A DNA stretch of 64,000 nucleotides. Origin: Pseudoramibacter alactolyticus (lineage in GTDB: Bacteria > Bacillota > Clostridia > Eubacteriales > Eubacteriaceae). Made by a program: the position numbers and the translations under genes. Below, piece by piece: positions 16,253 to 24,923 of the stretch. Where the stretch lies: assembly GCF_050908235.1 (NCBI RefSeq), contig NZ_CP194340.1; one strand, 5' to 3'. The notes under the pieces were generated by a model that was not told the DNA's origin, did not search any database, and was given only the letters and a program-made list of their open reading frames with translations. Position 1 is the first letter of the stretch. Each line of letters begins with the position of its first letter.

Positions 16253-17743
16253 TTATGCTCTGGCCCAGTCCTTCGAGCGTTCCACGGCAGACCGCCACTG
16301 ATCGTAAAGCAGCTCCCGCTCGGTGTCGCCGATCTGCGGTTCAAAAATTTTGTCGGCTTGCCACATATCCCGGATCTCATCGATGCTTTTAAAGATCCCG
16401 CAGCCGAGTCCCGCCAGATAGCAGGCACCGAGCGCCGTCGTTTCAATATCCTTCGGCCGGATTACTTTACAGTTAAGAATATCTGCCTGGAACTGCATTA
16501 GCCAGTCGTTTTGTGCCGCGCCGCCGTCCACCTTGAGCTCTTTGAGGGTGATACCGGAGTTCTCAGCCATGTCCTCCAGCAGATCCCTGGTTTGATACGC
16601 CATGGATTCCAACGCCGCCCGGGTGATCTGTTCCTGCGTCGTGTCTGCTGTGACACCGATGATCATACCCCGGGCATTGGTGTTGTAATGCGGAGCTCCC
16701 AGTCCGGTAAACGCCGGCACGAAGAAGACGCCGCCGTTATCCGCAAGCGAAGCGGCCATCGCTTCGGATTCGCTGGCTTTGCCGAAAAAGTGCATCTTGT
16801 CCCGCAGCCACTGCACCACCTGACCGGCGATTAAAATGGATGCGCCCATCGAATACTTGATCCGATCGTTGATGCCCCAAGCCAGAGTCATCAAGCCGGT
16901 GGCGGTGCGCGGGGCTTTATCACCGGTAAACATCAGCGGCACTGCCGAAGTTCCATACGTGTTCTTGGCCGCACCTTCATCAAAACAGGCCTGCCCGAAA
17001 AGCGCCGCCGACTGATCGCCGGCAATTCCAGTAATTGGAATTGCCGCACCAAACCACTTGGGATCGGCCATGCCGAAAAGTCCCACCGAGTTTTTGACTT
17101 CCGGTAAAATGTCCTTTGGAATGGCCAACACCTTGAGCAGATCGTCATCCCATTTGCCTTCGTAGGGGTTAAACACCAAGGTGCGTGCCGCATTGGAATA
17201 ATCCGTCGCATGGACCTGGCCACAGGTTAAATTCCAGAGCAGCCAGGCGTCGATGTTCCCGAATTTCAAATCGCCGCTGTTCGCCTTGGTCTGAGCTTCC
17301 GGCACGTTATCAAGAATCCAACGGATCTTGGTCCCCGAATAAGTCGGATCCAGCACGAGGCCCGTTCGCTGATTGAAGAGCGCGTTGTGTCCTTCCCGGC
17401 GCAGCCGTTCCACAATGGGCGCCGTCCGGCGGCATCCCCAGACAATGTCATGATATACCGGTTTGCCGGTGTTTTTATCCCACATCACCGTGGTTTCCCG
17501 CTGGTTGGTAATCCCGATCGCCGTGATATCCGCCCCGGCCAGACCGGCTTTGGCGATGGCATTGCGCGAGGTTTCTAGCGTGACCTGCCAAATTTCTTCG
17601 GCCGATTGTTCCCACCAGCCGGATTTGGGATAAAATTGTTCGTATTCCTTGTAATCCAGTGCGACCACGTACCCATTTTCATCATAAATCACTCCGCGGG
17701 ATCCCGTCGTCCCTTGATCCATGATCAGAATATGCTTTGCCAT
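16253..17743 (-). CDS. glpK: Glycerol kinase
   Basis: A 496-residue FGGY kinase making glycerol-3-phosphate. MDQGTTGSRGVIYD, the GITNQRETTVMWD substrate loop, GIAGDQSAALFGQ with the catalytic aspartate, and KVDGGAAQNDWLMQFQAD are diagnostic. GAGGGGAG precedes the ATG at 17743. It is the first gene of an eight-gene operon ending with the class II aldolase. It supplies substrate to the GlpA-like enzyme. Expression is probably controlled by GlpP at the leader terminator. Confidence 0.96.
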   Translation of the reverse strand: MAKHILIMDQGTTGSRGVIYDENGYVVALDYKEYEQFYPKSGWWEQSAEEIWQVTLETSRNAIAKAGLAGADITAIGITNQRETTVMWDKNTGKPVYHDIVWGCRRTAPIVERLRREGHNALFNQRTGLVLDPTYSGTKIRWILDNVPEAQTKANSGDLKFGNIDAWLLWNLTCGQVHATDYSNAARTLVFNPYEGKWDDDLLKVLAIPKDILPEVKNSVGLFGMADPKWFGAAIPITGIAGDQSAALFGQACFDEGAAKNTYGTSAVPLMFTGDKAPRTATGLMTLAWGINDRIKYSMGASILIAGQVVQWLRDKMHFFGKASESEAMAASLADNGGVFFVPAFTGLGAPHYNTNARGMIIGVTADTTQEQITRAALESMAYQTRDLLEDMAENSGITLKELKVDGGAAQNDWLMQFQADILNCKVIRPKDIETTALGACYLAGLGCGIFKSIDEIRDMWQADKIFEPQIGDTERELLYDQWRSAVERSKDWARA

Positions 17744-17794
17744 TGCTCCCCTCCTCATTGTTCACCATGTGCTGAGGCGATAAAAACATCCAAC

Positions 17795-17848
17795 AAAAAA
17801 TCCTGCTTAATAAGCGTACTTCTTTCTCCATACACTTATTAAACAGGA
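17795..17848 (-). terminator. GlpP-type leader terminator of glpK
   Basis: On the minus strand a 14-bp stem, TCCTGTTTAATAAG pairing with CTTATTAAGCAGGA (one G-U), has a 20-nt loop and ends in six T residues. It lies in the 5' leader, between the promoter and the glpK start. With glpP in the same operon this is the expected antitermination target. Confidence 0.85.
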
Positions 17849-17901
17849 CTCAGCGTTTCCGTCCATCTCCTCAATCTCCAGATGTATTCTGTTTGTCATT
17901 A

Positions 17902-17930
17902 GTCTATCACGACTTGTAAAGGGTGTCAAT
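17902..17930 (-). promoter_or_regulatory. Promoter of the glpK operon
   Basis: TTGACA (17925-17930), a 17-nt spacer and TAGACT (17902-17907) read on the minus strand. The transcript would start near 17895 and give a leader of about 150 nt carrying the GlpP terminator. Confidence 0.7.
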
Positions 17931-17983
17931 ATTCCGTAGATGATTTCAGTTAATTTTTATTTTATCCATTCCATTCGAGGCGC

Positions 17984-18013
17984 AAAGAAAGACCGCAGGT
18001 CTCCCCGCGGTCT
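17984..18013 (-). terminator. Terminator of the rubredoxin gene
   Basis: AGACCGC and GCGGTCT form a 7-bp stem, followed on the minus strand by TTCTTT. Confidence 0.65.
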
Positions 18014-18036
18014 GATTGTGTTTGCTCTATCCTTAA

Positions 18037-18201
18037 TTATTCTTCGACGAGTTCGAATTCGTCTTTGCTGGCGCCGCACAGCGGGCACTCCCAGTCCTCC
18101 GGCAGATCTTCCCACTTGGTGCCCGGTGCAACGCCGTTGTCCGGGTCGCCGGCTGCTTCGTCATAGATATAACCACATAAAGTGCATTCGTATTTTCTCA
18201 T
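18037..18201 (-). CDS. Rubredoxin
   Basis: A 54-residue electron carrier read directly from the minus strand. It starts MRKYECTLCGYIYDEAAGDP and ends with DWECPLCGASKDEFELVEE. The two CxxCG pairs bind one iron, and the DPDNGVAPGTKWEDLPEDW core is typical. A GGAGGAAC site precedes the ATG. It has its own terminator, so it is probably a single-gene unit. It likely serves oxygen or peroxide detoxification, or other redox partners, in an anaerobe. Confidence 0.95.
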   Translation of the reverse strand: MRKYECTLCGYIYDEAAGDPDNGVAPGTKWEDLPEDWECPLCGASKDEFELVEE

Positions 18202-18320
18202 AAGTTCCTCCTTGATGGATCTCAGTAATTTAAACTGTTTTGATTATAACCGATCTAATGTGCTTTGTCTATTCGAAAAACAAAAAATGCTTTTTCTTCC
18301 GCTTTTTCTGCCCCGCCCGC

Positions 18321-18797
18321 CTATTTGTGATATTTCCGGCCTACGTCAATCATCAAACCTCGGTATATCTGTTCCAGCGCGAGCACCCGGGTCATCAAAT
18401 GGGTAAAGGTCAGACGTGACAACTGCCAGCGCGCATCGGCACGCCGAATAAGGGCTCCGCCCACCCCGAGCGATCCCCCGATGACGAACACCAGCTCCGA
18501 CGCTTTAAGCCGCCACACTGCCAGCTGCTCAGCAAAGGCTTCCGAGGTCCACTGATGGCCGTGCAGATCCAGCAACACCACCCAGGCCCCCGGTTTGATC
18601 TTGGCCAGAGCCCGCTTCGCCTCACGCTCCAAGATTTTCTGACGCTCGCCGGGGCGTTCTTCACGGAAATTGGCCTCATCCTTTATTTCGATCACTTCGC
18701 ATTTGGCAAAGGCCCCCAACCGCTTGCAATAATCCGCCTGAAGTGCCGCCAGATGTTTATCCTTTAATTTACCGATGGCTACAATGGTCAGTTTCAT
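18321..18797 (-). CDS. rlmH: 23S rRNA (pseudouridine1915-N3)-methyltransferase RlmH
   Basis: A 158-residue SPOUT methyltransferase acting on helix 69 of the 50S subunit. MKLTIVAIGKLKD opens the protein, VLLDLHGHQWTSEAFA and FVIGGSLGVG form the knotted SAM site, and it ends ALEQIYRG...YHK, with the usual C-terminal KYHK. The ATG at 18797 follows AGGAGAGG and gives the standard length. It directly follows the broken DUF1638 gene. Confidence 0.95.
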   Translation of the reverse strand: MKLTIVAIGKLKDKHLAALQADYCKRLGAFAKCEVIEIKDEANFREERPGERQKILEREAKRALAKIKPGAWVVLLDLHGHQWTSEAFAEQLAVWRLKASELVFVIGGSLGVGGALIRRADARWQLSRLTFTHLMTRVLALEQIYRGLMIDVGRKYHK

Positions 18798-18802
18798 CAA
18801 AA

Positions 18803-19500
18803 TTAAAACCTCTCCTTGGCATAGGCCTGCCAACTTTCACTGAAGAAATCATCCCGGGTGATGATTTCTCCCGGCACCTTCACCATGAACTGATCGTCCC
18901 AGCGTCCAGTGATGAGTTTTTCGAGAACGCGGTTGCTCCCCGGCACTGGGTGCACCTGGGCCTTCATCAAATCGGCTCCGCGTTTCGCTTTGCCGGCGAA
19001 GGGCTCCCGGGTCAGATCTTCCACGCCGGTATCCACCACATCCAGCGCATCATAATCGGCGAACCAGGTGTCGAACAGCGCCTGGGCCTCGGCCTGGCCG
19101 TGCTCTTTCGCCAAACGGTGATACAAACGCTCCGGCGAAAAAAAGCCGGGGACCGGATATTGAACATATAAAAATGGCCGGCCTGCTTCAGATCGGGATG
19201 ATAAGTGTCGTCGGTCGTCAAGGCGATGGAAACGCAATCGTCAAAACGCGGAATCACGATTTTCTGCCGGGCGGCGATCCCTTCCCAAACGCCGCCACAA
19301 TAGCCCTGAGCCACGAGCACCGTGTCCCGGTCCCCGGGGATGCGGCGATCCAGAGCGTCGACGGCCGCTTCGCGCATTTTGGGCGGATCCACGTGCAGCC
19401 GCATGTTCAGGGCTACCACCGGATAGTGCGTGCCGCATTTTTTCTGGGCCGCCATCACATAGTGAACCAAATTACCGCAAGCTAAAATCACTGGCTTCAT
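18803..19500 (-). pseudogene. DUF1638 protein, frameshifted
   Basis: The first frame, from the ATG at 19500, gives MKPVILACGNLVHYV, VAQGYCGG and FDDCVSIAL, then loses sense after GHFYMFN. The neighbouring frame continues YPVPGFFSPERLYHRL and VVDTGVEDL to the stop at 18803. The break is at about 19158-19164 and equals one missing base. A restored product would be about 232 residues. DUF1638 proteins often sit with corrinoid methyltransferase or C1 genes; none are visible here. Decay or a sequencing indel are both possible. Confidence 0.75.
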
Positions 19501-19631
19501 AACATTCCTCTCCTTTTATGCTCGATTGATGTTTTCGTGCTTCATTTCTTATTTTACGCCATTTTAACCGCTTTAGCAATTTGTGAAAAATATTTCAAAA
19601 AAACATGGCCCGGCAAAGTTCTGTGTTACAA

Positions 19632-19649
19632 TAACATCAATCGATGTTA
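19632..19649. repeat. Short inverted repeat upstream of the ACT-domain gene
   Basis: TAACATC-AATC-GATGTTA overlaps the end of a possible TACAAT -10 box. It could be an operator or an RNA hairpin near the 5' end of the transcript. Confidence 0.35.
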
Positions 19650-19701
19650 ATCAATTCATCCGTCGGGCCGCCAAGCCCGGCGACTCTTCAAAGGAGACCA
19701 T

Positions 19702-20112
19702 ATGCCCAATCAAATTTCGCTATTTGCCGAAAATAAAAAAGGCGCCCTGCACGCCATTACTGCCGTTTTAGCCGACGCCAATATCAACATCAACACCATG
19801 CTGACCAACGACTCCGCCGAGTACGGCATCGTCCGGCTGATCGTCGACCGCCCAGAAGAGGCCATCGCCGCACTTAAAACCGCAGGCTATCAATGCCGGC
19901 TCGATCAGGTGCTCGCGGTACATATGCCCGACGATCCCGGTTCCCTCGACAAAATTTTAAAGGCCCTCTCCGACGGGCGCATCAATATCGACTATCTTTA
20001 TATTTCCTACGACCGCCACGCGGCGACGCCCATCGCCGTGATTAAAACCAGCGAGCCGGAGGCCGAAGCCTTTCTGCGCGGCCGTGGCTATCAAATCGCC
20101 GATCAGTTTTAA
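19702..20112 (+). CDS. Tandem ACT-domain protein
   Basis: A 136-residue protein with two ACT folds. The first starts ISLFAENKKGALHAIT (about 4-65) and the second LAVHMPDDPGSLDKIL (about 72-136). ACT domains bind amino acids. Stand-alone double-ACT proteins of this size in Firmicutes are probably amino-acid sensors with unknown partners. The ribosome site is AAAGGAG. It is followed by a strong bidirectional terminator. No enzyme domain is present. Confidence 0.88.
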   Translation: MPNQISLFAENKKGALHAITAVLADANININTMLTNDSAEYGIVRLIVDRPEEAIAALKTAGYQCRLDQVLAVHMPDDPGSLDKILKALSDGRINIDYLYISYDRHAATPIAVIKTSEPEAEAFLRGRGYQIADQF

Positions 20113-20141
20113 ATCAACCAATTGTCTTTAATGGCCGATAC

Positions 20142-20175
20142 AAAAAATCAGCACGTCAAACGTGCTGATTTTTTT
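20142..20175. terminator. Bidirectional terminator
   Basis: AATCAGCACG and CGTGCTGATT form a 10-bp stem with a 5-nt loop flanked by A6 and T7. It separates the convergent ACT and MATE genes. Confidence 0.85.
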
Positions 20176-20180
20176 GCTTT

Positions 20181-21578
20181 TTATAATATCGCACCCGCCG
20201 AAAGCTGATCCATCTTCCGAAATTCAATGCGGTCGAGCACAAGACTGAGCACAAAGGAAGCCAGGTCGGCCACGGGTGCCGACCACATGATGCCGACAAT
20301 CCCCCACTTTAACGGCAGAATCAAAATCATCGGGATCAAAAAGAGCACCTGACGCGAAAGCGAAAGCACGATGCCCCGGGCGGGCTTGCCGATGGCCGAG
20401 AAAAAGTTGGACGAGAGCAGCTGCACGCCGTTGATCAGCACGGTGCACAAAAACGTGCGCATGAAGAGCACGGTAAAACGCATATAAAGCCGGTTGTCCG
20501 CCGCACCGAAAAGGGACACGATGGTTTTCGGAAAAAACTGAAATGCCACAAAGGCAATGACCGAAATAATAAAGGAATATTCCACCGCGAGTTTGAAAGT
20601 CGCCTTGACCCGGCCGTACTGGCGGGCCCCATAATTAAAACCGAGAATCGGCTGGGATCCCTGGGCAAGTCCGACGAACACCCCGATGACAATGGCGTTG
20701 ACTTTCATGCAGATGCCCGCTCCCGAAAGGGGAATATCCGTGCCGTAAATCGACAGGGCGCCGTAATGGGTCAGCGAATGGTTTAAAATCACCTGCACCA
20801 GCGCAAAGAGCACTTGATTGAGGCTGTTGCTCATGCCCAGCATCGCAATACGTCCGCAGTCCCAAAGATTCGGCCGCGCAAAGGAGGCTCGGGTCAGCTG
20901 CACCGTTTTGTACTGGAAAAGATAACGTACCGCGATGATGCAGGAAAGCACCTGGGACAGCGCCGTAGCCATAGCCGCGCCGGCGACACCCAAGTGCAGG
21001 CCAAAAATAAAAATCGGATCGAGAATGGTGTTGGTCACCGCGCCGACCACCATGAACATCATCGAGTACTTCGGCGAGCCGTCCGCCCGAATCATATTGC
21101 TCATCACATTGGTCAGCAGCAAAAAAGGCAGTCCCAGCCCGGTAAAGCGCACATAGCTTTGCGCATAAGGCAACACGGTCTTCGTGGCGCCAAAGGCATA
21201 AAGCATCGGCGTCATGGCCGACTCGACCACCGCCGCCAGCGTCACGCCGACAATTGCCGCCATCCATACCACCGTGCCCACGGTTTTTTCTGCCTGCGCA
21301 TCGTTGCCCCGGCCAAGCTCCAGAGAAAAATTCGCCGCACCGCCGATGCCGATGAGCAGCGTCAGCGCGAGACAGATTGTCGTGATCGGAAATGCCACAT
21401 TGGTCGCTGCGTTTCCCAAATAGCCCACGCCCTGACCGATAAAAATCTGATCGACGATATTGTAAAGCGAGCTGACGACCATGGCGATGATCGACGGCAC
21501 CGCAAATTGCCGCAGGAGAGCCGGAATTTTTTCCCAGCCCAGCGGATTGCTTCCCTGGTTTTGTTTTTCTGCTGTCAA
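20181..21578 (-). CDS. MATE-family efflux transporter
   Basis: A 465-residue integral membrane protein with about 12 hydrophobic segments in two related halves. Typical pieces are PSIIAMVVSSLYNIVDQIFIGQ near the N-terminus and LAQGSQPILGFNYGA in the second half. It exports a drug or metabolite in exchange for H+ or Na+. The likely start is a TTG at 21578, since no better-placed ATG exists. It lies after the DAHP synthase gene but beyond that gene's terminator, so it may be expressed alone. The substrate is unknown. Confidence 0.9.
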   Translation of the reverse strand: MTAEKQNQGSNPLGWEKIPALLRQFAVPSIIAMVVSSLYNIVDQIFIGQGVGYLGNAATNVAFPITTICLALTLLIGIGGAANFSLELGRGNDAQAEKTVGTVVWMAAIVGVTLAAVVESAMTPMLYAFGATKTVLPYAQSYVRFTGLGLPFLLLTNVMSNMIRADGSPKYSMMFMVVGAVTNTILDPIFIFGLHLGVAGAAMATALSQVLSCIIAVRYLFQYKTVQLTRASFARPNLWDCGRIAMLGMSNSLNQVLFALVQVILNHSLTHYGALSIYGTDIPLSGAGICMKVNAIVIGVFVGLAQGSQPILGFNYGARQYGRVKATFKLAVEYSFIISVIAFVAFQFFPKTIVSLFGAADNRLYMRFTVLFMRTFLCTVLINGVQLLSSNFFSAIGKPARGIVLSLSRQVLFLIPMILILPLKWGIVGIMWSAPVADLASFVLSLVLDRIEFRKMDQLSAGAIL

Positions 21579-21690
21579 AGCTTTTCCACCATTCCTTTCA
21601 ATCGCTTTTCATTAAAAGCCGATGCGCCATCGGCCTTCACACACGACGACCGCCGTCTTTTCGGTGCAAGACAGCCCGCCGACAATTCAC

Positions 21691-21733
21691 AAAAAAAGCA
21701 GCTTCCCTTTTAAAACTGCTTCTCGAAGCTGCT
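21691..21733 (-). terminator. Terminator of the DAHP synthase gene
   Basis: On the minus strand AGCAGCTT pairs with AAGCTGCT across a 21-nt loop and ends in seven T residues. Confidence 0.7.
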
Positions 21734-21745
21734 GAATTTGAAGCT

Positions 21746-22783
21746 TCAGACCATTTCCGCCAATCCATAAATAAGCGCCTTCGATTTATCCCAGCCCAGG
21801 CAAGGATCGGTGATGGACTGACCGTAACACCCGCCGCCGATGGGCTGATTGCCGTCTTTCAGATAGCTTTCGATCATAAACCCCTTTACCAGCTGGTTGA
21901 TGTCCGCCGAAACGCGACAGCTGTGCATCACGTCCTTGGCGATGCGTACTTGCTCCTGCCAGCGCTTGCCGGAATTGCAGTGATTAGTGTCCACGATCAC
22001 CGCCGGGTTTTTAAGCTCGGCCTTTTCGTGATAGGCATCGAGCAATCCCTGCAGATCCTCATAATGATAATTGGGAAAGGTCCGCCCATATTGATTGACA
22101 TAGCCCCGCAAAATGGCGTGCGCCAGCGGATTGCCGGCGGTTTTGACTTCCCAGCCGCGATAGAGAAAAGTGTGACCGTGCTGGGCTGCAATCAAGGAAT
22201 TCATCATCACGGAAATATCGCCGGATGTCGGATTTTTCATCCCTGCCGGGATGCCGATGCCGCTGGCCACGATGCGGTGCTGCTGATCCTCCACCGAGCG
22301 GGCGCCCACCGCCACATAGGCCAGCAAATCCGAAAGATAGCGGTGATTTTCCGGATAAAGCATTTCCTCTGCACAGGTAAAGCCCGTTTCGCGCACAGCG
22401 CGGGTGTGCATCTCGCGGATCGCGATAATCCCCGTGAGCATATCCTCCTTCGCGTCGGGATCCGGTTGATGCAGCATGCCTTTGTAGCCCAGGCCCGTGG
22501 TCCGCGGCTTGTTGGTATAAACCCGCGGAATGATGAAAATTTTATCCTTCACCCGATCGGCAACCTTCGCCAGCCGATACAGATAATCGAGCACGGCGTC
22601 TTCACTGTCTGCCGAACAGGGGCCGATGATGAGCAGCAGCCGGTCGTCCTTGCCCGCAAAAATATCGGCAATCTGCTGATCCCGTTCTTCTTTAATCGCG
22701 GCAACCCGGGCGTTCAATGGAAATTTTGTCTTCAATTCCTGGGGCGTCGGCATCTTCCTGAAAAATTCCATTTGCATATCCAT
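21746..22783 (-). CDS. aroF: 3-deoxy-7-phosphoheptulonate synthase (DAHP synthase, class I)
   Basis: A 345-residue enzyme joining PEP and erythrose-4-phosphate, the first step of aromatic amino acid synthesis. GPCSADSEDAVLDYL, PRVYTNKPRTTGLGYKG and VDTNHCNSGKRWQEQ are the AroF/G/H-type motifs. GARSVEDQQHR is also conserved. The ATG at 22783 is chosen because AAAGGAG would directly abut the ATG three codons earlier. There is no fused chorismate mutase or ACT domain. Which of the three E. coli paralogues it matches cannot be decided. Confidence 0.92.
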   Translation of the reverse strand: MDMQMEFFRKMPTPQELKTKFPLNARVAAIKEERDQQIADIFAGKDDRLLLIIGPCSADSEDAVLDYLYRLAKVADRVKDKIFIIPRVYTNKPRTTGLGYKGMLHQPDPDAKEDMLTGIIAIREMHTRAVRETGFTCAEEMLYPENHRYLSDLLAYVAVGARSVEDQQHRIVASGIGIPAGMKNPTSGDISVMMNSLIAAQHGHTFLYRGWEVKTAGNPLAHAILRGYVNQYGRTFPNYHYEDLQGLLDAYHEKAELKNPAVIVDTNHCNSGKRWQEQVRIAKDVMHSCRVSADINQLVKGFMIESYLKDGNQPIGGGCYGQSITDPCLGWDKSKALIYGLAEMV

Positions 22784-22860
22784 CGTGATCATCTCCTTTG
22801 TAAGCGCTGCGGCGGCAATAATCGGCGGACCGCACCAGCCTCGTTATAAATGCTTGATTT

Positions 22861-22898
22861 AAAAAACGGCCTCCGCCGTTTAAATTGGTCTCATTATA
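22861..22898 (-). promoter_or_regulatory. Promoter -10 and leader hairpin of the DAHP synthase gene
   Basis: A minus-strand TATAAT lies at 22893-22898, without a clear -35. Just after the expected start, AAACGGC-GGAG-GCCGTTT is followed by a T-run (22861-22866). This looks like a tiny terminator or attenuator at the very 5' end of the leader. The distance from -10 to hairpin is short, so the true start may lie further upstream. Confidence 0.4.
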
Positions 22899-23032
22899 AC
22901 ATAACGATTCGAGGATACGCCCGTTTTAAGCATGTATTTATTTTCGTTCACAAGCCGTGAGCGATCGCCTCCCGTGTTATAATAAAATTGCGTAATAATT
23001 ATCGTTTCATTTGCATTCAAAAGGAGTCTGTC

Positions 23033-23449
23033 ATGCAATCTTTTCGCAAAGAATTATTTTTTCACTTCGACACCCGCCGCGGCTTGAAGAACATTACCCC
23101 GGACGTCAAGGCGGCGCTGGCCGAAAGCGGCATCAGGGAAGGACTCGTGCTGGTCAACGCGATGAACATCACGGCCTCGGTGTTCATCAACGACGACGAG
23201 CCGGGACTTCACCGGGATTTTGAACGCTGGCTCGAAAAACTCGCGCCGGAAAAACCCTACAGCCAATATGATCACAACGGCTACGAGGATAATGCCGACG
23301 CCCATCTCAAGCGCACCGTCATGGGCCGGGAGGTGGTTGTCGCCGTGACCGACGGCCGTCTGGATTTCGGCACCTGGGAGCAAATTTTTTATTACGAGCT
23401 CGACGGCAGGCGCACCAAGCATGCGCTGATCAAAATCATCGGCGAGTAG
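23033..23449 (+). CDS. YjbQ/UPF0047 family protein
   Basis: A 138-residue protein. Family features are FFHFDTRRGLKNITPDVKAAL, GLVLVNAMNITASVFIND, the histidine/aspartate cluster YDHNGYEDNADAHLKRTVMG, and LDFGTWEQIFYYELDG. Proteins of this family show weak thiamine-phosphate synthase activity in E. coli tests, but their real role is not settled. AAAGGAG supports the ATG at 23033. A TATAAT box lies at 22978-22983. The Sel1 and yaaA genes follow closely and are probably co-transcribed. Confidence 0.9.
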   Translation: MQSFRKELFFHFDTRRGLKNITPDVKAALAESGIREGLVLVNAMNITASVFINDDEPGLHRDFERWLEKLAPEKPYSQYDHNGYEDNADAHLKRTVMGREVVVAVTDGRLDFGTWEQIFYYELDGRRTKHALIKIIGE

Positions 23450-23457
23450 GAGTGGTC

Positions 23458-24168
23458 ATGCCGACAACGGATTACGATTTTCACGCGCATTTTTTTGGCG
23501 ACAATCGCCGGCTGATGACCGATGCTGAAAAAAAGCGGCTACACGCCGCCATCAGCACGGCCGCCGAGCATCGCGATCCCGAGGGAATGACGCTCCTCGG
23601 CCGTCTGTATTACGAAGGGTTTACCGTCGCGCAGAATTATACGGCTGCACGCCGCTGGTTTGAGCGGGCCGATACCGCCGGCGACAGTTGGGGAACGGTC
23701 TATCTGGCTTATTGCTATTATTACGGGCGAAATATTCCCGTCAATTATCCGCGGGCACGCGCGCTCTTCGCCAAAGCGGCCAAGGCGGGCAATCACTGCG
23801 CCCTTTATAAACTGGGCGACATGGCCCGAGACGGGCTGGCCGTCCCCGTCGATTTGCCCCGAGCTCTGGCCTGTTACCGCGAAGCCTTGGCCAAAATCAC
23901 CCCAGCTATCCCCGAATATCCCAATATTGCCGCGCGCATCGGCCATTTGCTCCTCGCCGGTATCGATCCCGACGCCGGCACGGCGGACGCCCTGCACTGG
24001 CTGCACATCGCCCAAGAGGGCTGCTACCGCCTGTTGATGCGCGGCGATCCCTACGCCCATTTATCCCTTCCCCAAATCGAAGCGGATCTCGCCGAATGCA
24101 CGGCACTTCTTAAAGCGGCCGTGGCCGATCTGCCGCAAAAAGTGCGGTATCCAGGAAAGCCTTCATGA
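23458..24168 (+). CDS. Sel1-repeat (tetratricopeptide-like) protein
   Basis: A 236-residue protein with Sel1-like helical repeats: PEGMTLLGRLYYEGFTVAQN, AARRWFERADTAGDSWGTVYLAYCYYYG, ARALFAKAAKAGNHCALYKLGDMARDG and a weaker fourth. No signal peptide is visible, so it is probably cytosolic. Sel1 repeats usually mediate protein-protein contacts; no partner can be named. The ATG at 23458 is spaced better from AGGAG than the GTG two codons earlier. Its stop overlaps the yaaA start by 4 nt. Confidence 0.82.
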   Translation: MPTTDYDFHAHFFGDNRRLMTDAEKKRLHAAISTAAEHRDPEGMTLLGRLYYEGFTVAQNYTAARRWFERADTAGDSWGTVYLAYCYYYGRNIPVNYPRARALFAKAAKAGNHCALYKLGDMARDGLAVPVDLPRALACYREALAKITPAIPEYPNIAARIGHLLLAGIDPDAGTADALHWLHIAQEGCYRLLMRGDPYAHLSLPQIEADLAECTALLKAAVADLPQKVRYPGKPS

Positions 24169-24917
24169 AAATCATCATTTCGCCGGCCAAAAAAATGACA
24201 ACGGCTGTCGATACCGTTGCCGCCACACGTCCGCTGTTGCTCGATCGGGCCAAAACGCTTTACGCCTGGCTGAAGGGCCGATATCCCGCTGCCCTGCAAA
24301 AACTCTGGCAGTGCAGTGACGCTATCGCCGCACTGAATATCGAACGGCTGAAAAACACCGCCCTCGAGGATCTCGACACGGCACCGACACCGGCGCTCTT
24401 GGCCTATCAGGGCATTCAATACCAAGCCATGGCGCCCTTGGTCTTCACCGAGCATGCCGAAGCCTATCTCGCCGAACATCTGCGCATTTTATCGGCGCTT
24501 TACGGAGTACTGGCCCCCACCGACGGCGTTGTTCCCTATCGCCTCGAAATGGCCCAGAAAGCTGTCGTCGCATCTCATCGCAATCTTTATGCCTTTTGGG
24601 GCGACGCGCTCTATCACAGCCTGATGGACAAAGACCGCACCATCGTAAATCTGGCCTCTAAGGAATACGCCAAGGCTGTCATCCCTTATCTCATGCCCGG
24701 CGACCGTTTCGTCACCTGCCTGTTCGCCGACCTTGTGGATGGCAAACCGCGGCAAAAAGCCACCTACGCCAAGATGGCCCGAGGCGAAATGGTCCGCTTC
24801 ATGGCCGAAAACGCCGTCACAGATCTCGAGGCGCTTAAGGCCTTCGACGGCATTCATTATTTTTATGATGCCGGCCGGTCGAATGGCGATACCTTTGTCT
24901 TTATCCGCAGGCCTTGA
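24165..24917 (+). CDS. yaaA: Peroxide stress protein YaaA (DUF328)
   Basis: A 250-residue protein of the YaaA/UPF0246 family. MKIIISPAKKM is the family's opening motif, followed by LLAYQGIQYQAM, LSALYGVLAPTDGVVPYRLEM and the closing region DLEALKAFDGIHYFYDAGRS. E. coli YaaA lowers intracellular iron and binds DNA during peroxide stress. The start overlaps the Sel1 gene's stop (ATGA), showing translational coupling. Confidence 0.93.
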   Translation: MKIIISPAKKMTTAVDTVAATRPLLLDRAKTLYAWLKGRYPAALQKLWQCSDAIAALNIERLKNTALEDLDTAPTPALLAYQGIQYQAMAPLVFTEHAEAYLAEHLRILSALYGVLAPTDGVVPYRLEMAQKAVVASHRNLYAFWGDALYHSLMDKDRTIVNLASKEYAKAVIPYLMPGDRFVTCLFADLVDGKPRQKATYAKMARGEMVRFMAENAVTDLEALKAFDGIHYFYDAGRSNGDTFVFIRRP

Positions 24918-24923
24918 CCCCCA

